A stretch of DNA of 64,000 nt from an uncultured Clostridia bacterium. GTDB lineage: Bacteria; Bacillota; Clostridia; Christensenellales; UBA1242. Position 1 is the stretch's first letter. The number at the start of each line of letters is the position of its first letter. The stretch lies in NCBI GenBank assembly GCA_947649575.1, contig CANSRZ010000005.1, forward strand, positions 1 through 64,000. Direction: 5' to 3'. A program made the position numbers and the translations under genes. The notes beneath the pieces are model-generated. The model was not told where the DNA came from. It saw only the letters and a program-made list of their open reading frames with translations, and ran no database searches. Positions 36,574 to 45,372 of the stretch are shown one piece after another.

Positions 36574-38028
36574 ATGTATAACTGGATTTTGATTGTCATG
36601 ACTGTTGTCGCTTCTATGAACTTTCTGCTTCTTATCGCCATGGTTTTCTTGGAACAAAGAAAGCCACAAACAATCATTTCATGGCTTACAATTCTAACAT
36701 TTTTGCCAATATTAGGCTTTATCTTATATGTCATATTCGGCAGTGGGCTTAGCGTAAGAACTAGGCGAATGATAAAGAAAAAGGATATCTCAGAACGAGA
36801 TATCCTTAAAAATATTGACGGAATTCATAACCTTAAAAATGCTAAGGTTGAAAGCATAACCGAAAAGGATAGGCATATCATCAATTATTGCTATAATTAT
36901 GGTGCTTATCCTTGCCCGGGGAGCGATGTGCAAATTTTTAATAACGGCATAGAAAAAATTACTTCTCTAAAACAAGATTTGCTTAATGCAAAGCATTCTA
37001 TCAATATGGAATATTATATTTTTGCAAATGACAAAATTGGCAGAGAAATAATGAATATTTTATGCCAAAAAGCTCGTGAGGGTGTTGAGGTTAGACTCAT
37101 TTATGACTCGATTGGCTCACGCAAAGCGCCACGTAGGTTTTTCAGAAAACTTACAAAAGCGGGTGGAAAAGTTGCAGAATTTTTCCCACCATTTATGCAT
37201 ATAAGGCTTATAAATCTTAAACTGAACTATAGAAATCACAGAAAAATTGTTGTGATTGACGGCAAAATTGGCTATACTGGCGGAATTAACATTCGCGACG
37301 ATCATCTTGGACTTGACAGCAAGTTAAGCCCATGGCGAGATACGCATATTCGCATTGTGGGCTCTGGTGTTTATGGCTTGCAGAATATCTTTATTGATGA
37401 TTGGCGTTACAGCAAAAAAGAAAGCGTGCCACCCAAATATTATATTGATAAAGGCTACTTTCCAAGCCCTGAAATTAAAGGGGATGTAACTGTTCAGATT
37501 TTGTCGTCAGGTCCATATATGCCTGTGCAGAAAATCAAGGAAGCTTTTATCAAACTTATTGCAACGGCGGAAAAACGATTATACATTCAAACACCATATT
37601 TTATCCCTGATGATGCTTTTATGGGCGCAATCAGGATCGCTGTTATGAGTGGCGTTGATGTAAGGGTTATGGTTCCAAGCAAGCCTGACAAAAAGTCGGT
37701 TTATTATGTTACATTGTCTTACCTTAAAGAACTTGTTGAAATGGGCGTAAAAGTTTATCTTTATCAAGGATTTTTGCATAGTAAAACAATTATTGTGGAT
37801 GATAACAAATTGTCAATTGGTACATGCAATCTTGACAATCGCTCATTCGGTTTGAATTTTGAGGATACTGCAATTATGTATTCTGAGAAACTTAACAAAA
37901 AGTATCAGGAAGCATTTGCCAAGGATGTGAAAAACTCTTTTGAGGTAGGTCTAAGCTATTTCAAAAAGAAGCGTTGGCTGACCAAGATTTTGCAAGCGAT
38001 TTTCCGTTTGCTAGCTCCGTTGTTTTAA
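36574..38028 (+). CDS. Cardiolipin synthase, phospholipase D family, 484 aa
   Basis: Condenses phosphatidylglycerol molecules, or a related pair, into cardiolipin at the membrane. Two TM segments (about 5-27 and 38-58) form the PLDc_N region. Two HKD sites follow: HRKIVVIDGKIGYTGG near residue 222 and HSKTIIVDDNKLSIGTCN near 403. The length of 484 aa is standard. GAGGG lies five bases before ATG, nine bases after the giant gene's stop, so the two are likely co-transcribed. The coupling to a surface protein is unusual. A strong terminator follows. Confidence 0.93.
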   Translation: MYNWILIVMTVVASMNFLLLIAMVFLEQRKPQTIISWLTILTFLPILGFILYVIFGSGLSVRTRRMIKKKDISERDILKNIDGIHNLKNAKVESITEKDRHIINYCYNYGAYPCPGSDVQIFNNGIEKITSLKQDLLNAKHSINMEYYIFANDKIGREIMNILCQKAREGVEVRLIYDSIGSRKAPRRFFRKLTKAGGKVAEFFPPFMHIRLINLKLNYRNHRKIVVIDGKIGYTGGINIRDDHLGLDSKLSPWRDTHIRIVGSGVYGLQNIFIDDWRYSKKESVPPKYYIDKGYFPSPEIKGDVTVQILSSGPYMPVQKIKEAFIKLIATAEKRLYIQTPYFIPDDAFMGAIRIAVMSGVDVRVMVPSKPDKKSVYYVTLSYLKELVEMGVKVYLYQGFLHSKTIIVDDNKLSIGTCNLDNRSFGLNFEDTAIMYSEKLNKKYQEAFAKDVKNSFEVGLSYFKKKRWLTKILQAIFRLLAPLF

Positions 38029-38041
38029 AATTTATGCAAAT

Positions 38042-38067
38042 AAAAAAAGCGCAATTGCGCTTTTTTT
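38042..38067. terminator. Bidirectional terminator
   Basis: A perfect palindrome, AAAAAAAGCGCAATTGCGCTTTTTTT, between the convergent cardiolipin synthase and dehydrogenase genes. Confidence 0.9.
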
Positions 38068-38076
38068 ATTTTAAAC

Positions 38077-39228
38077 TTATTTATGGCAATCACAATGGTC
38101 ATCACAATGGCAGTCGTGTTCGCCACAGCCACAGTCGTCGCCACAGCAGATTTCTTCCATATATTTGTCAAGATTTTGAGATTTGTAGAAGTTCTCTGGC
38201 ATCCAGTCAGTTGTTGTGAAACCAGCAGGGGCACACATAACTTCTGGAATACGATTGATAACTGTTGCACAGGTAAGTTCAACAGTGCTTGGGCGTTCAA
38301 TCACAACACGTGTGTTTGGCTCTCCCTCAATTGTCCAATCATTGCAGTCGAATTCTTTTGAGTCATACACTTTGCCAATACATTCAGATTCAATCACGAT
38401 TCCCTCTTTTGTTTCAGTTGTAACAACCGCGCTCATGCCAGTGCAGTTGCCTTTTGCAATAGTCATGCCAAGAGTTGAACTTTTTAAATTTTTGCTTGCG
38501 ATTTGAGGAATGCATTTTTGAGTTTGACGTTTAACGTGAAGTCCAAGTTTTTCGCAGAGCCAGCCATTAACATTCCACATATAACTTGGCGCAAAATTGC
38601 CAGCATTGATAATCTTTTTTCTTTCTTCGTCAGAGATGTTGTCAGCAGAAGCTACTTCTTTTTCAAATTCAGCAGGAGTGAGTCCAGCACCATGAACTTT
38701 TGCAAGAGAAATGCCATAATCTTCAACATTATAACTTGATTTGCCTCTGATTTTTGTTATCTTGTGAGTAGCCCCAGCAAGTACACTGATAAGGTTGCCC
38801 CAGAAAACATCTTGATAACCGCTTCCGCAAATTGTGCATCCGTTTTCTTGGCAAAGTTTGTCAAGTTTTTTGAATAATTTAGGATTGCTATTTTGTGGAA
38901 AGAAAGCCTCCTCACAAGTTGAAATTGCGTTAACTCCATTTTTTGCGCAGATTTCATAAGCAGGATAGTTTTCAGCAAATACACTTGTAGTTGTCACAAT
39001 TGCAACGTCAACATCGTTGACTTGCAAGAATGTGTCAAATTCCTTAGCGTCTTGAATCTTTACACCAAGTTTTTTGCTTCCTCCAATAATTTCTGAAATG
39101 TCTTTGCCAATTACAGCAGGGTTAATATCAAAAGCGCCTACAATTTTTACGCCTTTTTCAAGTGCATAACGCATTGTGTAAGCACTCATTTTGCCACAGC
39201 CATATTGAACCATTTTGATTTTTTCCAT
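38077..39228 (-). CDS. 2,4-diaminopentanoate-dehydrogenase-like oxidoreductase, Cys/His tail, 383 aa
   Basis: GGAGG seven bases before ATG 39228 sets the start, 12 codons into the track ORF. The N-terminal Rossmann fold (MVQYGCGKMSAYTMRYALEK) and the following GAFDINPAVIGKDISE match the dihydrodipicolinate reductase-like/2,4-diaminopentanoate dehydrogenase family, which in Clostridia oxidises a diamine from ornithine breakdown with NAD(P)+. The substrate here is uncertain. The last 25 residues (CCGDDCGCGEHDCHCDDHCDCHK) are a dense Cys/His/Asp metal-binding-like tail that I do not know in the family. No ornithine-pathway neighbour is present. The gene stands alone. Confidence 0.75.
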   Translation of the reverse strand: MEKIKMVQYGCGKMSAYTMRYALEKGVKIVGAFDINPAVIGKDISEIIGGSKKLGVKIQDAKEFDTFLQVNDVDVAIVTTTSVFAENYPAYEICAKNGVNAISTCEEAFFPQNSNPKLFKKLDKLCQENGCTICGSGYQDVFWGNLISVLAGATHKITKIRGKSSYNVEDYGISLAKVHGAGLTPAEFEKEVASADNISDEERKKIINAGNFAPSYMWNVNGWLCEKLGLHVKRQTQKCIPQIASKNLKSSTLGMTIAKGNCTGMSAVVTTETKEGIVIESECIGKVYDSKEFDCNDWTIEGEPNTRVVIERPSTVELTCATVINRIPEVMCAPAGFTTTDWMPENFYKSQNLDKYMEEICCGDDCGCGEHDCHCDDHCDCHK

Positions 39229-39294
39229 ATTAAAACCTCCAAGAATATTATACACAAAATGCACTAATTTTGTAAAATGTTTTACACAAATTTT

Positions 39295-40008
39295 TTAATT
39301 CAATGCAAATTCAACTTTTAATCTGGCGCAAATTGTAACTTTGCCAACCATATCATTGTCAATCATTCCATCATTATAGTTTCTGTAAAGACTTGAAGAT
39401 GTGTAAACATATTCTTCATTGATTGAAAGCAATTGCAAACTATCAATTTCTTGTCCAGAAAGTTGTGAGGCTTTTTGCTTTGCGTTTTCAAGGCAGGTGA
39501 GTAGGGTTTGAGAATATACTTCTTCTTGATTAGAAATTTCATAATTGATATTTCTGATTGATGTTGCACCATGGGTTGTTACAGCGTCTATGCATGGCTT
39601 GATATTCTCAAGCGAGTTTACTTTAAAGCTGAAAGTTGTTGTGGCATAATAACCTGTGAGTGTTCTGCAATTTGAATAATCATAGCTTGGATATGCTGAA
39701 AAGCATTCAGTGATAATTGAGTCTTTTTGAATTCCGCAATCGATAAGAGCATTGACGCAATCGTTAAAAAGTTGCATGTTTTCGTCCTTGGCTTTTGTGA
39801 TATCTTGTGACATAGTTTCAATGCAAGCAGTGATAGTGGCTCTATCAGGGGAAACTTCTTGGCAAGCCTCACCTATAACACAAATTGAAGAAACATCATC
39901 TGCTTTTGCATAAGCGCTTTGACTATTTGGAGTGGCTGCAAAAGTAATCCCCAAAACAGTTGATATCATTAGTAAAAGTGTAAGCGACAATATAAATATT
40001 TTTTTCAT
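39295..40008 (-). CDS. SIMPL domain (DUF541) exported protein, 237 aa
   Basis: A signal peptide (residues 1 to about 34: Lys, a long hydrophobic stretch, then AYA-K) precedes a SIMPL/YggE-type domain with ICVIGEACQEVSPDRATIT at its start and the paired repeat around residues 60-220. It has at least seven Cys after the signal peptide, many for an exported clostridial protein, so disulfides or metal binding are possible. GGAGG lies seven bases before ATG. Family function is not well defined; YggE members are linked to oxidative stress. It is monocistronic. Confidence 0.82.
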   Translation of the reverse strand: MKKIFILSLTLLLMISTVLGITFAATPNSQSAYAKADDVSSICVIGEACQEVSPDRATITACIETMSQDITKAKDENMQLFNDCVNALIDCGIQKDSIITECFSAYPSYDYSNCRTLTGYYATTTFSFKVNSLENIKPCIDAVTTHGATSIRNINYEISNQEEVYSQTLLTCLENAKQKASQLSGQEIDSLQLLSINEEYVYTSSSLYRNYNDGMIDNDMVGKVTICARLKVEFALN

Positions 40009-40112
40009 AATAACCTCCGAGTTTAATTTAACCGAAAGTTTAAGAAATATTTAAATGTAAGGACTTTTCGACAAAACAAGGCAAATAGATATAAAAAATA
40101 ACATTTTTAACA

Positions 40113-40143
40113 AAAAAAGCAGTTGTTTTTAACTGCTTTTTTA
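40113..40143 (-). terminator. Terminator after the lipoprotein gene
   Basis: AAAAAAGCAGTT...AACTGCTTTTTT. It lies downstream of the minus-strand lipoprotein gene and is symmetrical, so it may act both ways. Confidence 0.8.
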
Positions 40144-40157
40144 TTTATTGTTATTGA

Positions 40158-40958
40158 TTACATAGGCAAGTTTGGTCTTTCTGTTGGATAAGAAGCGAGA
40201 TCGTCTGGGAATTTAATTTGGTCAGGTGAACCAACAAGCTCAAGAGTTGTAGACAAGCTCATTTTAACGCCCATATATGTTGTACTTGCATTTACTGTTG
40301 TTTTAAGTCCTGCCAAAGAGTTGTTTTTAAACACAAGCCAGAAGTTATATGTGCCAAAGTCTATATTAGAGCCAGGCAAAATTGAACTCATATCTCCAAC
40401 GATATCTTCAGTTAAAGCGTCGCCAGCAATCGAAATGTGATATTTTGTTGACGTGCCTTTTTCAGCTTTTTCAACTGTGTATTTTGTTTGATCTTGGATT
40501 GTGTTAAGGTTATCTAACAAGCCTTTAAAGTCAATTTGATCGCCAATAAATCCATTGTTTCCAGAGACAATTTCATCAAATCCCATATCTTCAGCAGGTT
40601 GTTGAACTTTTACTCCGTTATAGTTCATATAAACTGTGTTATCAACATAATACATATTCATAGTTATGCCGTCGGCTTCCATTGTCATGCTTAATTTGTT
40701 ATCCCCAGCAGCATGAATTGTGATTTTGCTCTTTGCTTTTTCACCCTCAGCCTTGACCTCAGAATTTACAATAATTTTAAAGCCATTTTGAATTGAAGTC
40801 ATGTCCATTGCGTCAGTTTCTTCAACAATAGCCTCTTTTGTAATCTCGCTATATTTGCCTGAAGTGTCAACAAGTCCCTTTCCACCGCAAGCTGTAAAAG
40901 CAAGCATACATGGAGCCATCAAAAGCCCAACTCCTAAGATTTTTGTAAACTTTTTCAT
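40158..40958 (-). CDS. Lipoprotein, 266 aa, function unknown
   Basis: A type II signal sequence with lipobox AFTAC followed by GG (Cys about 24) shows a lipid-anchored outer-face protein. The body of about 240 residues has strand-rich segments (KITIHAAGDNKLSMTMEADG, MNMYYVDNTVYMNYNG) like the DUF6612/LppX-LprG-type fold, which in other groups carries lipids; this link is a structural guess only. AAAGGAGG lies before ATG. It has no close operon partner. Confidence 0.78.
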   Translation of the reverse strand: MKKFTKILGVGLLMAPCMLAFTACGGKGLVDTSGKYSEITKEAIVEETDAMDMTSIQNGFKIIVNSEVKAEGEKAKSKITIHAAGDNKLSMTMEADGITMNMYYVDNTVYMNYNGVKVQQPAEDMGFDEIVSGNNGFIGDQIDFKGLLDNLNTIQDQTKYTVEKAEKGTSTKYHISIAGDALTEDIVGDMSSILPGSNIDFGTYNFWLVFKNNSLAGLKTTVNASTTYMGVKMSLSTTLELVGSPDQIKFPDDLASYPTERPNLPM

Positions 40959-41028
40959 AAATACCTCCTTTAAATTTACAACTTTATAATAGTACTATAA
41001 AATTTTTATGTCAAGCGTATAGAAAAAG

Positions 41029-41655
41029 TTAATTATTTTTATAAGCCTCTTCAAAAACTTTGATAATTCTTTGATGAACTTCCTCAATACTTCCAACAGC
41101 GTCAACAATCTTTATGCGCTCGGGATACTTCTTGGCAAGCTCTAAATAGCCATTTTCAACTTTTTTATAATAGTCAAGTCCACGTTGTTCAATTCTGTCT
41201 TGCTTATTTTCAATCAATTTGCGTTCATAAGAAATCTCAGCAGATTGATTTAACAAAATTGTGAGATCGGGCTTTATTCCGCCTGTGGCATACTCGATTA
41301 TTGGCATAAGTTCTTCAGGATTTTTGTCAATTGAATACCCTTGATACACAAGATTGCTGTCATAAAACCTGTCAAACATAACAAGTTTCCCTTGATTTAG
41401 TGCTGGTTTTACTATTTCTTCAATAAGCTCAGCACGAGAAGCGTTTAAAAGCAAAGTTTCAGCTTTGGAACATAGTTTTAGTCCTGGATCAAGAAATATA
41501 TTTCTCATGCACTCACTTGCTTCTGTTCCACCTGGCTCACGAAGAACTAAAAAGTCAAAGTTATTTTTCCCCAAATATTCTTTAAAAAGTTTTGTTTGAG
41601 TGCTTTTCCCGCAAGCTTCTCCTCCCTCAAAAGAGATTATAAAAGATTTTTTCAT
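41029..41655 (-). CDS. tmk: Thymidylate kinase, 208 aa
   Basis: Phosphorylates dTMP to dTDP with ATP. The P-loop EGGEACGKSTQ (residues 10-20), the DRFYDSNLVYQG motif near residue 92 and the RxEPGGT loop (REPGGTEAS, about 39-47) are complete. Length is typical. GGAGGATAT precedes ATG. The usual Firmicute partner genes (holB, yaaQ) are absent; it is transcribed alone, back to back with uvrC. Confidence 0.95.
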   Translation of the reverse strand: MKKSFIISFEGGEACGKSTQTKLFKEYLGKNNFDFLVLREPGGTEASECMRNIFLDPGLKLCSKAETLLLNASRAELIEEIVKPALNQGKLVMFDRFYDSNLVYQGYSIDKNPEELMPIIEYATGGIKPDLTILLNQSAEISYERKLIENKQDRIEQRGLDYYKKVENGYLELAKKYPERIKIVDAVGSIEEVHQRIIKVFEEAYKNN

Positions 41656-41735
41656 ATATCCTCCTAATCAAAAGTATAAAAGAAACAAAAAGTTTAGTCA
41701 AATAATATATCAAAATAAATAAAAAAGTATTGTGC

Positions 41736-41764
41736 TTGACTATTTTGCACAAAATTTATATAAT
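41736..41764 (+). promoter_or_regulatory. Promoter of uvrC, leaderless geometry
   Basis: TTGACT at 41736-41741, a 17-base spacer and TATAAT at 41759-41764, then six bases to ATG. The -35 box overlaps the first codons of the track ORF, ruling out the GTG start at 41732. Confidence 0.8.
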
Positions 41765-41770
41765 AAAGTT

Positions 41771-43597
41771 ATGAATGAGCAAATCCGCAATAAACTTAAA
41801 GTTTTGACGACCAAGCCCGGTGTTTATGTTATGCACGATAAAGACGGGGTTGTTATTTATGTGGGCAAAGCCAAAAATTTAAAAAATCGGGTTAGTCAAT
41901 ATTTTCGCAATTCGCCAAAACCGAGCAAAGTTCAAGCAATGGTGGATAGCGTTGACCACTTTGACTATTTTATAACTGTCAGCGAAATGGACGCACTCGC
42001 ACTTGAAAGCAATCTTATCAAAAAGTATCAACCTTTTTATAATATCCTTTTAAAAGACGGGAAACAGTTTCCATATATCAAAATTAACACAAAAGAACCT
42101 TTTCCAAAATTGGAAATTGTGCGAAAAGTTAAAAATGACGGTGCAAAATATTTTGGTCCATACTTTGCAGGTCTGGACGCTCGCGAAATTGTTAAGGCTG
42201 TCAACGCGGCATTCAAAATTCGCACTTGCAATAATAAAATTACTGACACATCAATTGCGAAGCGCGAGTGTTTAAACTATAGTTTAGGGCTTTGCTCTGC
42301 GCCTTGCACTAAGAAAATTGATAAAGCCGACTATGCAAAAGAAATTGACAGAGTTGTCAACTTTTTGAACGGAAATGACGACGAAATTCAAGAAATTTTG
42401 CAAAAAAAGATGGAAATTGCAGCGGAAAGTGAAAATTTTGAGAATGCTTTGATTTTTCGCGACCGCTTAAAAATGATTGCAAAGCTTAAACAACGCGTTG
42501 TTGCAAATCTGCCTAAAAATATTGATAAAGATATCTTTGCTTATCAAACGGACGGGCTTTCTGGCGTTGTAACATCAATGGTTGTTCGAGGTGGCAAAAT
42601 ATTGGGCGTTATGAATTATCCTTGTCTTGACGCCGAACTTGAAGAGAGCCAAACGTTATTTAATTTTATTGCTCAATATTATCAAAATATGATTGTTCCG
42701 CATGATATTATTGTGTCGCATGAAATTCCAGATGTAGAACTGTTGCAAGAATATTTAGGCAAAAAAATCAATCTCGTTTTTAGCCCGCACGGAGTTAACA
42801 AAACGCTGCTTGATATGGCAAAAGAGAACGCCAAAGAATATCTTGAAAAGCATATTGAAAAAGAACGTCTTAAATATAATAACACGATTGGGGCGCTTAA
42901 AGTATTGAAAGAAAAATTGGGTTTATCTCGCGTGCCTCTTAGAATGGAGTGCTATGATATCTCAAACATCAGTGGAACAAACAAAGTTTGCTCAATGGTT
43001 GTGTTCAAAAATGGCGAGCCGTCCAAAAAGGATTATCGCAAATTTAAAATTAAAACCGTTAAAGGCTCAAATGACTTTGCGTCATTGCAAGAGGCGCTTA
43101 CGCGCAGGTTAAAAAGATATAAAAATCAAGATGGGGAGAGTTTCTCAGAGCGCCCAGACTTACTAATTATCGACGGCGGAAAAGGGCAATTATCTTCTTG
43201 CTATGAAATTTTGCAAGAACAAGATTGTCTTGGCATTGATATGATTTCACTTGCAAAGCGAATTGAAGAAGTTTTTAAACCAGAAAACACAACGCCAGTT
43301 ATGTTAAAACCAGGGAGCGCTGAACTGAAAATGCTTCAACGCATCCGTGATGAAGCTCACCGCTTTGCAATAACTTTTCACCGCCAAATCCGCACAAAAA
43401 AGCAGACAGAAAGCACGCTAGACCAAATTGAGGGTGTTGGCGAAAAGAAACGCGACGCCTTACTTCACGCCTTTGGCACAAGCGAGAACATTGCAAACGC
43501 CTCAATTGACGAACTTGCACTTGTTCCAGGCATTCATAAAGCGCTTGCAATAAAAATACACAAATTTTTTGAAGAAAATAAAAAAGCAGAAGAATAA
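41771..43597 (+). CDS. uvrC: Excinuclease ABC subunit C, 608 aa
   Basis: The nuclease of nucleotide excision repair, cutting on both sides of lesions marked by UvrA/UvrB. The GIY-YIG domain (PGVYVMHDKDG...IYVGKAKNLKNRV) is at residues 14-45, a zinc-less Cys region near 170, a UVR motif near 205-240, the RNase H-like domain with YDISNISG near 395 and DGGKGQL near 470, and a helix-hairpin-helix pair at the C-terminus. ATG 41771 is chosen because the promoter ends six bases before it and no ribosome binding site exists. A terminator overlaps the stop codon. Confidence 0.96.
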   Translation: MNEQIRNKLKVLTTKPGVYVMHDKDGVVIYVGKAKNLKNRVSQYFRNSPKPSKVQAMVDSVDHFDYFITVSEMDALALESNLIKKYQPFYNILLKDGKQFPYIKINTKEPFPKLEIVRKVKNDGAKYFGPYFAGLDAREIVKAVNAAFKIRTCNNKITDTSIAKRECLNYSLGLCSAPCTKKIDKADYAKEIDRVVNFLNGNDDEIQEILQKKMEIAAESENFENALIFRDRLKMIAKLKQRVVANLPKNIDKDIFAYQTDGLSGVVTSMVVRGGKILGVMNYPCLDAELEESQTLFNFIAQYYQNMIVPHDIIVSHEIPDVELLQEYLGKKINLVFSPHGVNKTLLDMAKENAKEYLEKHIEKERLKYNNTIGALKVLKEKLGLSRVPLRMECYDISNISGTNKVCSMVVFKNGEPSKKDYRKFKIKTVKGSNDFASLQEALTRRLKRYKNQDGESFSERPDLLIIDGGKGQLSSCYEILQEQDCLGIDMISLAKRIEEVFKPENTTPVMLKPGSAELKMLQRIRDEAHRFAITFHRQIRTKKQTESTLDQIEGVGEKKRDALLHAFGTSENIANASIDELALVPGIHKALAIKIHKFFEENKKAEE

Positions 43598-43611
43598 TCT
43601 TCTGTTTTTTT
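43587..43611 (+). terminator. Terminator overlapping the uvrC stop
   Basis: CAGAAGA-ATAA-TCTTCTG with T7 following; the uvrC stop codon TAA lies in the loop. Confidence 0.8.
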
Positions 43612-43612
43612 G

Positions 43613-44938
43613 TTATTTTTGTATAAACTCTTTAATCTTTTCGAGGCACAACTCTTTTGTGAGAATTGCTTGCGTGCCGTCAAACATGTTTTTGAGAGTG
43701 TATGTTTTGCTGGCAACTTCATTTTCGCCAACGATTAACACAAAAGGTATGTTTTTGCGCCCAGCGTCTTTAAGTTTTGCTTTGAATGAGCGGTCGTCAT
43801 AGTTGACTTCACAGCGCACTTTGTTTGAGCGGAAATATGTTGAAAGTTCAAGGCAAGGGAGAAGTGTTTCTCCAAGCGGAATAATTTCAAGTTGAGTAGG
43901 AGAAAGTGGGAACTGGCCAAGCATATTGTTTGTGTCAAGCAAATCAAACAGGCGAGTGAAGCCAATGCTCATACCTACACCTGGCAGTTTCTTATCTGTA
44001 AAGTAGCCAGCCAGATTGTCATAACGTCCGCCTCCGCAAACAGTTCCAAACTCTGGATGAGTAGGGATGATTGTCTCAAAAATTGTACCAGTGTAATAAT
44101 TCTGTCCGCGAATTATGCCCAAATGCAAAATATATTTATCCTTTGGAATTTTGTAAGCTTCCAAATATTTTGAAAGTTCTTCAAGTTCAGCAACTCCTTT
44201 AAGGAATGTTGGATTGTTTGAAAGTCCTTTAATTTGTTTTAATATATCATTAAAGTCGCCTTTAAGCATTGATAAATTGATAAGTTTGTCTGCGTCGTCT
44301 TTATTAAGTCCAAGCGCTTGCAAACTGTTAAACGCGTTATCTTTGCCAATCTTGCCAAGTTTGTCCAAGATTGTCAAAATTTCAGTTGAATGGTTGGCGT
44401 GTCCAAGCTCTACAATCATGCCAAACAAAACGTTACGATTAGAAATTTGCGTAAGAGTATCAAGTTTAAGAGCCTCAAAAGTTTCATATATAAGGTTAAC
44501 GCATTCGGCGTCAGCTGTGAGGGGAAGATTGTCTAGCCCAATTATATCGCAATCGCATTGAATAAACTCACGAAATCTGCCTTTTTGAGGGCGTTCTCCA
44601 CGGAATACTTTGCCGACTTGATAACGTTTGAATGGAAAAGTCATTGTATCGGCATTCATTGCCACGAATCGCGCAAGGGGAACTGTCAAATCATAACGCA
44701 TGCAAACATCGCTGTCGCCTTTTGTAAAGTGATAAAGCTCTTTATCTATTTCTCCGCTTGATTTGGCCAGCAAGATTTCACTATATTCAAGCACAGGCGT
44801 GTCAAGAGGAACAAAGCAATTGTTTTTGTACACTTTTTTGATTGTGTCAATCATATTGTCAAACACAATTTGCTTATGAGGTGGCAATTCCATAAAACCT
44901 GACAATTTTCGCGGTGTAATCAGTTTGTTATTTGGCAT
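43613..44938 (-). CDS. hisS: Histidyl-tRNA synthetase, 441 aa
   Basis: Charges tRNA-His. Class II motif 2 (FKRYQVGKVFRGERPQKGRFREF) and the histidine-specific motifs LGIIRGQNYYTGTIFE and CGGGRYDNL are visible, and the C-terminal anticodon-binding domain is complete. AAAGGAG precedes ATG. No T-box is present upstream. Instead the 430-base upstream region carries three DnaA-box sequences. Its stop lies 15 bases from the uvrC stop, so the two genes converge. Confidence 0.96.
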   Translation of the reverse strand: MPNNKLITPRKLSGFMELPPHKQIVFDNMIDTIKKVYKNNCFVPLDTPVLEYSEILLAKSSGEIDKELYHFTKGDSDVCMRYDLTVPLARFVAMNADTMTFPFKRYQVGKVFRGERPQKGRFREFIQCDCDIIGLDNLPLTADAECVNLIYETFEALKLDTLTQISNRNVLFGMIVELGHANHSTEILTILDKLGKIGKDNAFNSLQALGLNKDDADKLINLSMLKGDFNDILKQIKGLSNNPTFLKGVAELEELSKYLEAYKIPKDKYILHLGIIRGQNYYTGTIFETIIPTHPEFGTVCGGGRYDNLAGYFTDKKLPGVGMSIGFTRLFDLLDTNNMLGQFPLSPTQLEIIPLGETLLPCLELSTYFRSNKVRCEVNYDDRSFKAKLKDAGRKNIPFVLIVGENEVASKTYTLKNMFDGTQAILTKELCLEKIKEFIQK

Positions 44939-45088
44939 AATTTCTCCTTTTTGATAGTAAGTTAATTTAGACTTAATTTTGTGAAGTAAAAGTATAAAAT
45001 TGACAAATATTTTACTTATATTTCAAACATAAGTCAAGTGTTTTTTGATAAAAATTTCAATATTTTTAATAAAAGTTGCAAACAACAG

Positions 45089-45200
45089 TTATCCACATTT
45101 CCACAAATAAATATTTATACACTTGTGTTAATTTTTATGCATTTTGTAGAATTTTAGCCCTTTTAGGGGTGTTTTTGGGGTAGTTATCCACTTATCCACA
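45089..45200. promoter_or_regulatory. Cluster of DnaA boxes upstream of hisS
   Basis: Exact TTATCCACA occurs at 45089-45097 and 45192-45200, and TTATCCACT at 45184-45192 directly abutting the last. A weaker ATTTCCACA follows the first box. All are on the plus strand, in a 430-base AT-rich gene-free stretch (44939-45372) close to gyrA and gyrB. It may be a replication origin or a DnaA-binding control site; dnaA and dnaN are not in the window. Confidence 0.6.
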
Positions 45201-45372
45201 TGATTATTTGTTAAAAATTGATTAAATCATAACTTTTATGTCCATATATAGTGGTAAAAAATTCTTAAAAAAGTTATTGTTTTTGCTTGACAATTGCAAG
45301 TTGATTTAAAGTCTTTGTAATGGTTATGATTTAATACATATTTTGATTGGCAAAATGTATAATTATGTGTTT

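Noticed and set aside
43299-43550. An 83-aa minus-strand ORF and similar frames inside uvrC.
   Set aside because: They overlap conserved UvrC RNase H and HhH coding sequence and lack start signals.
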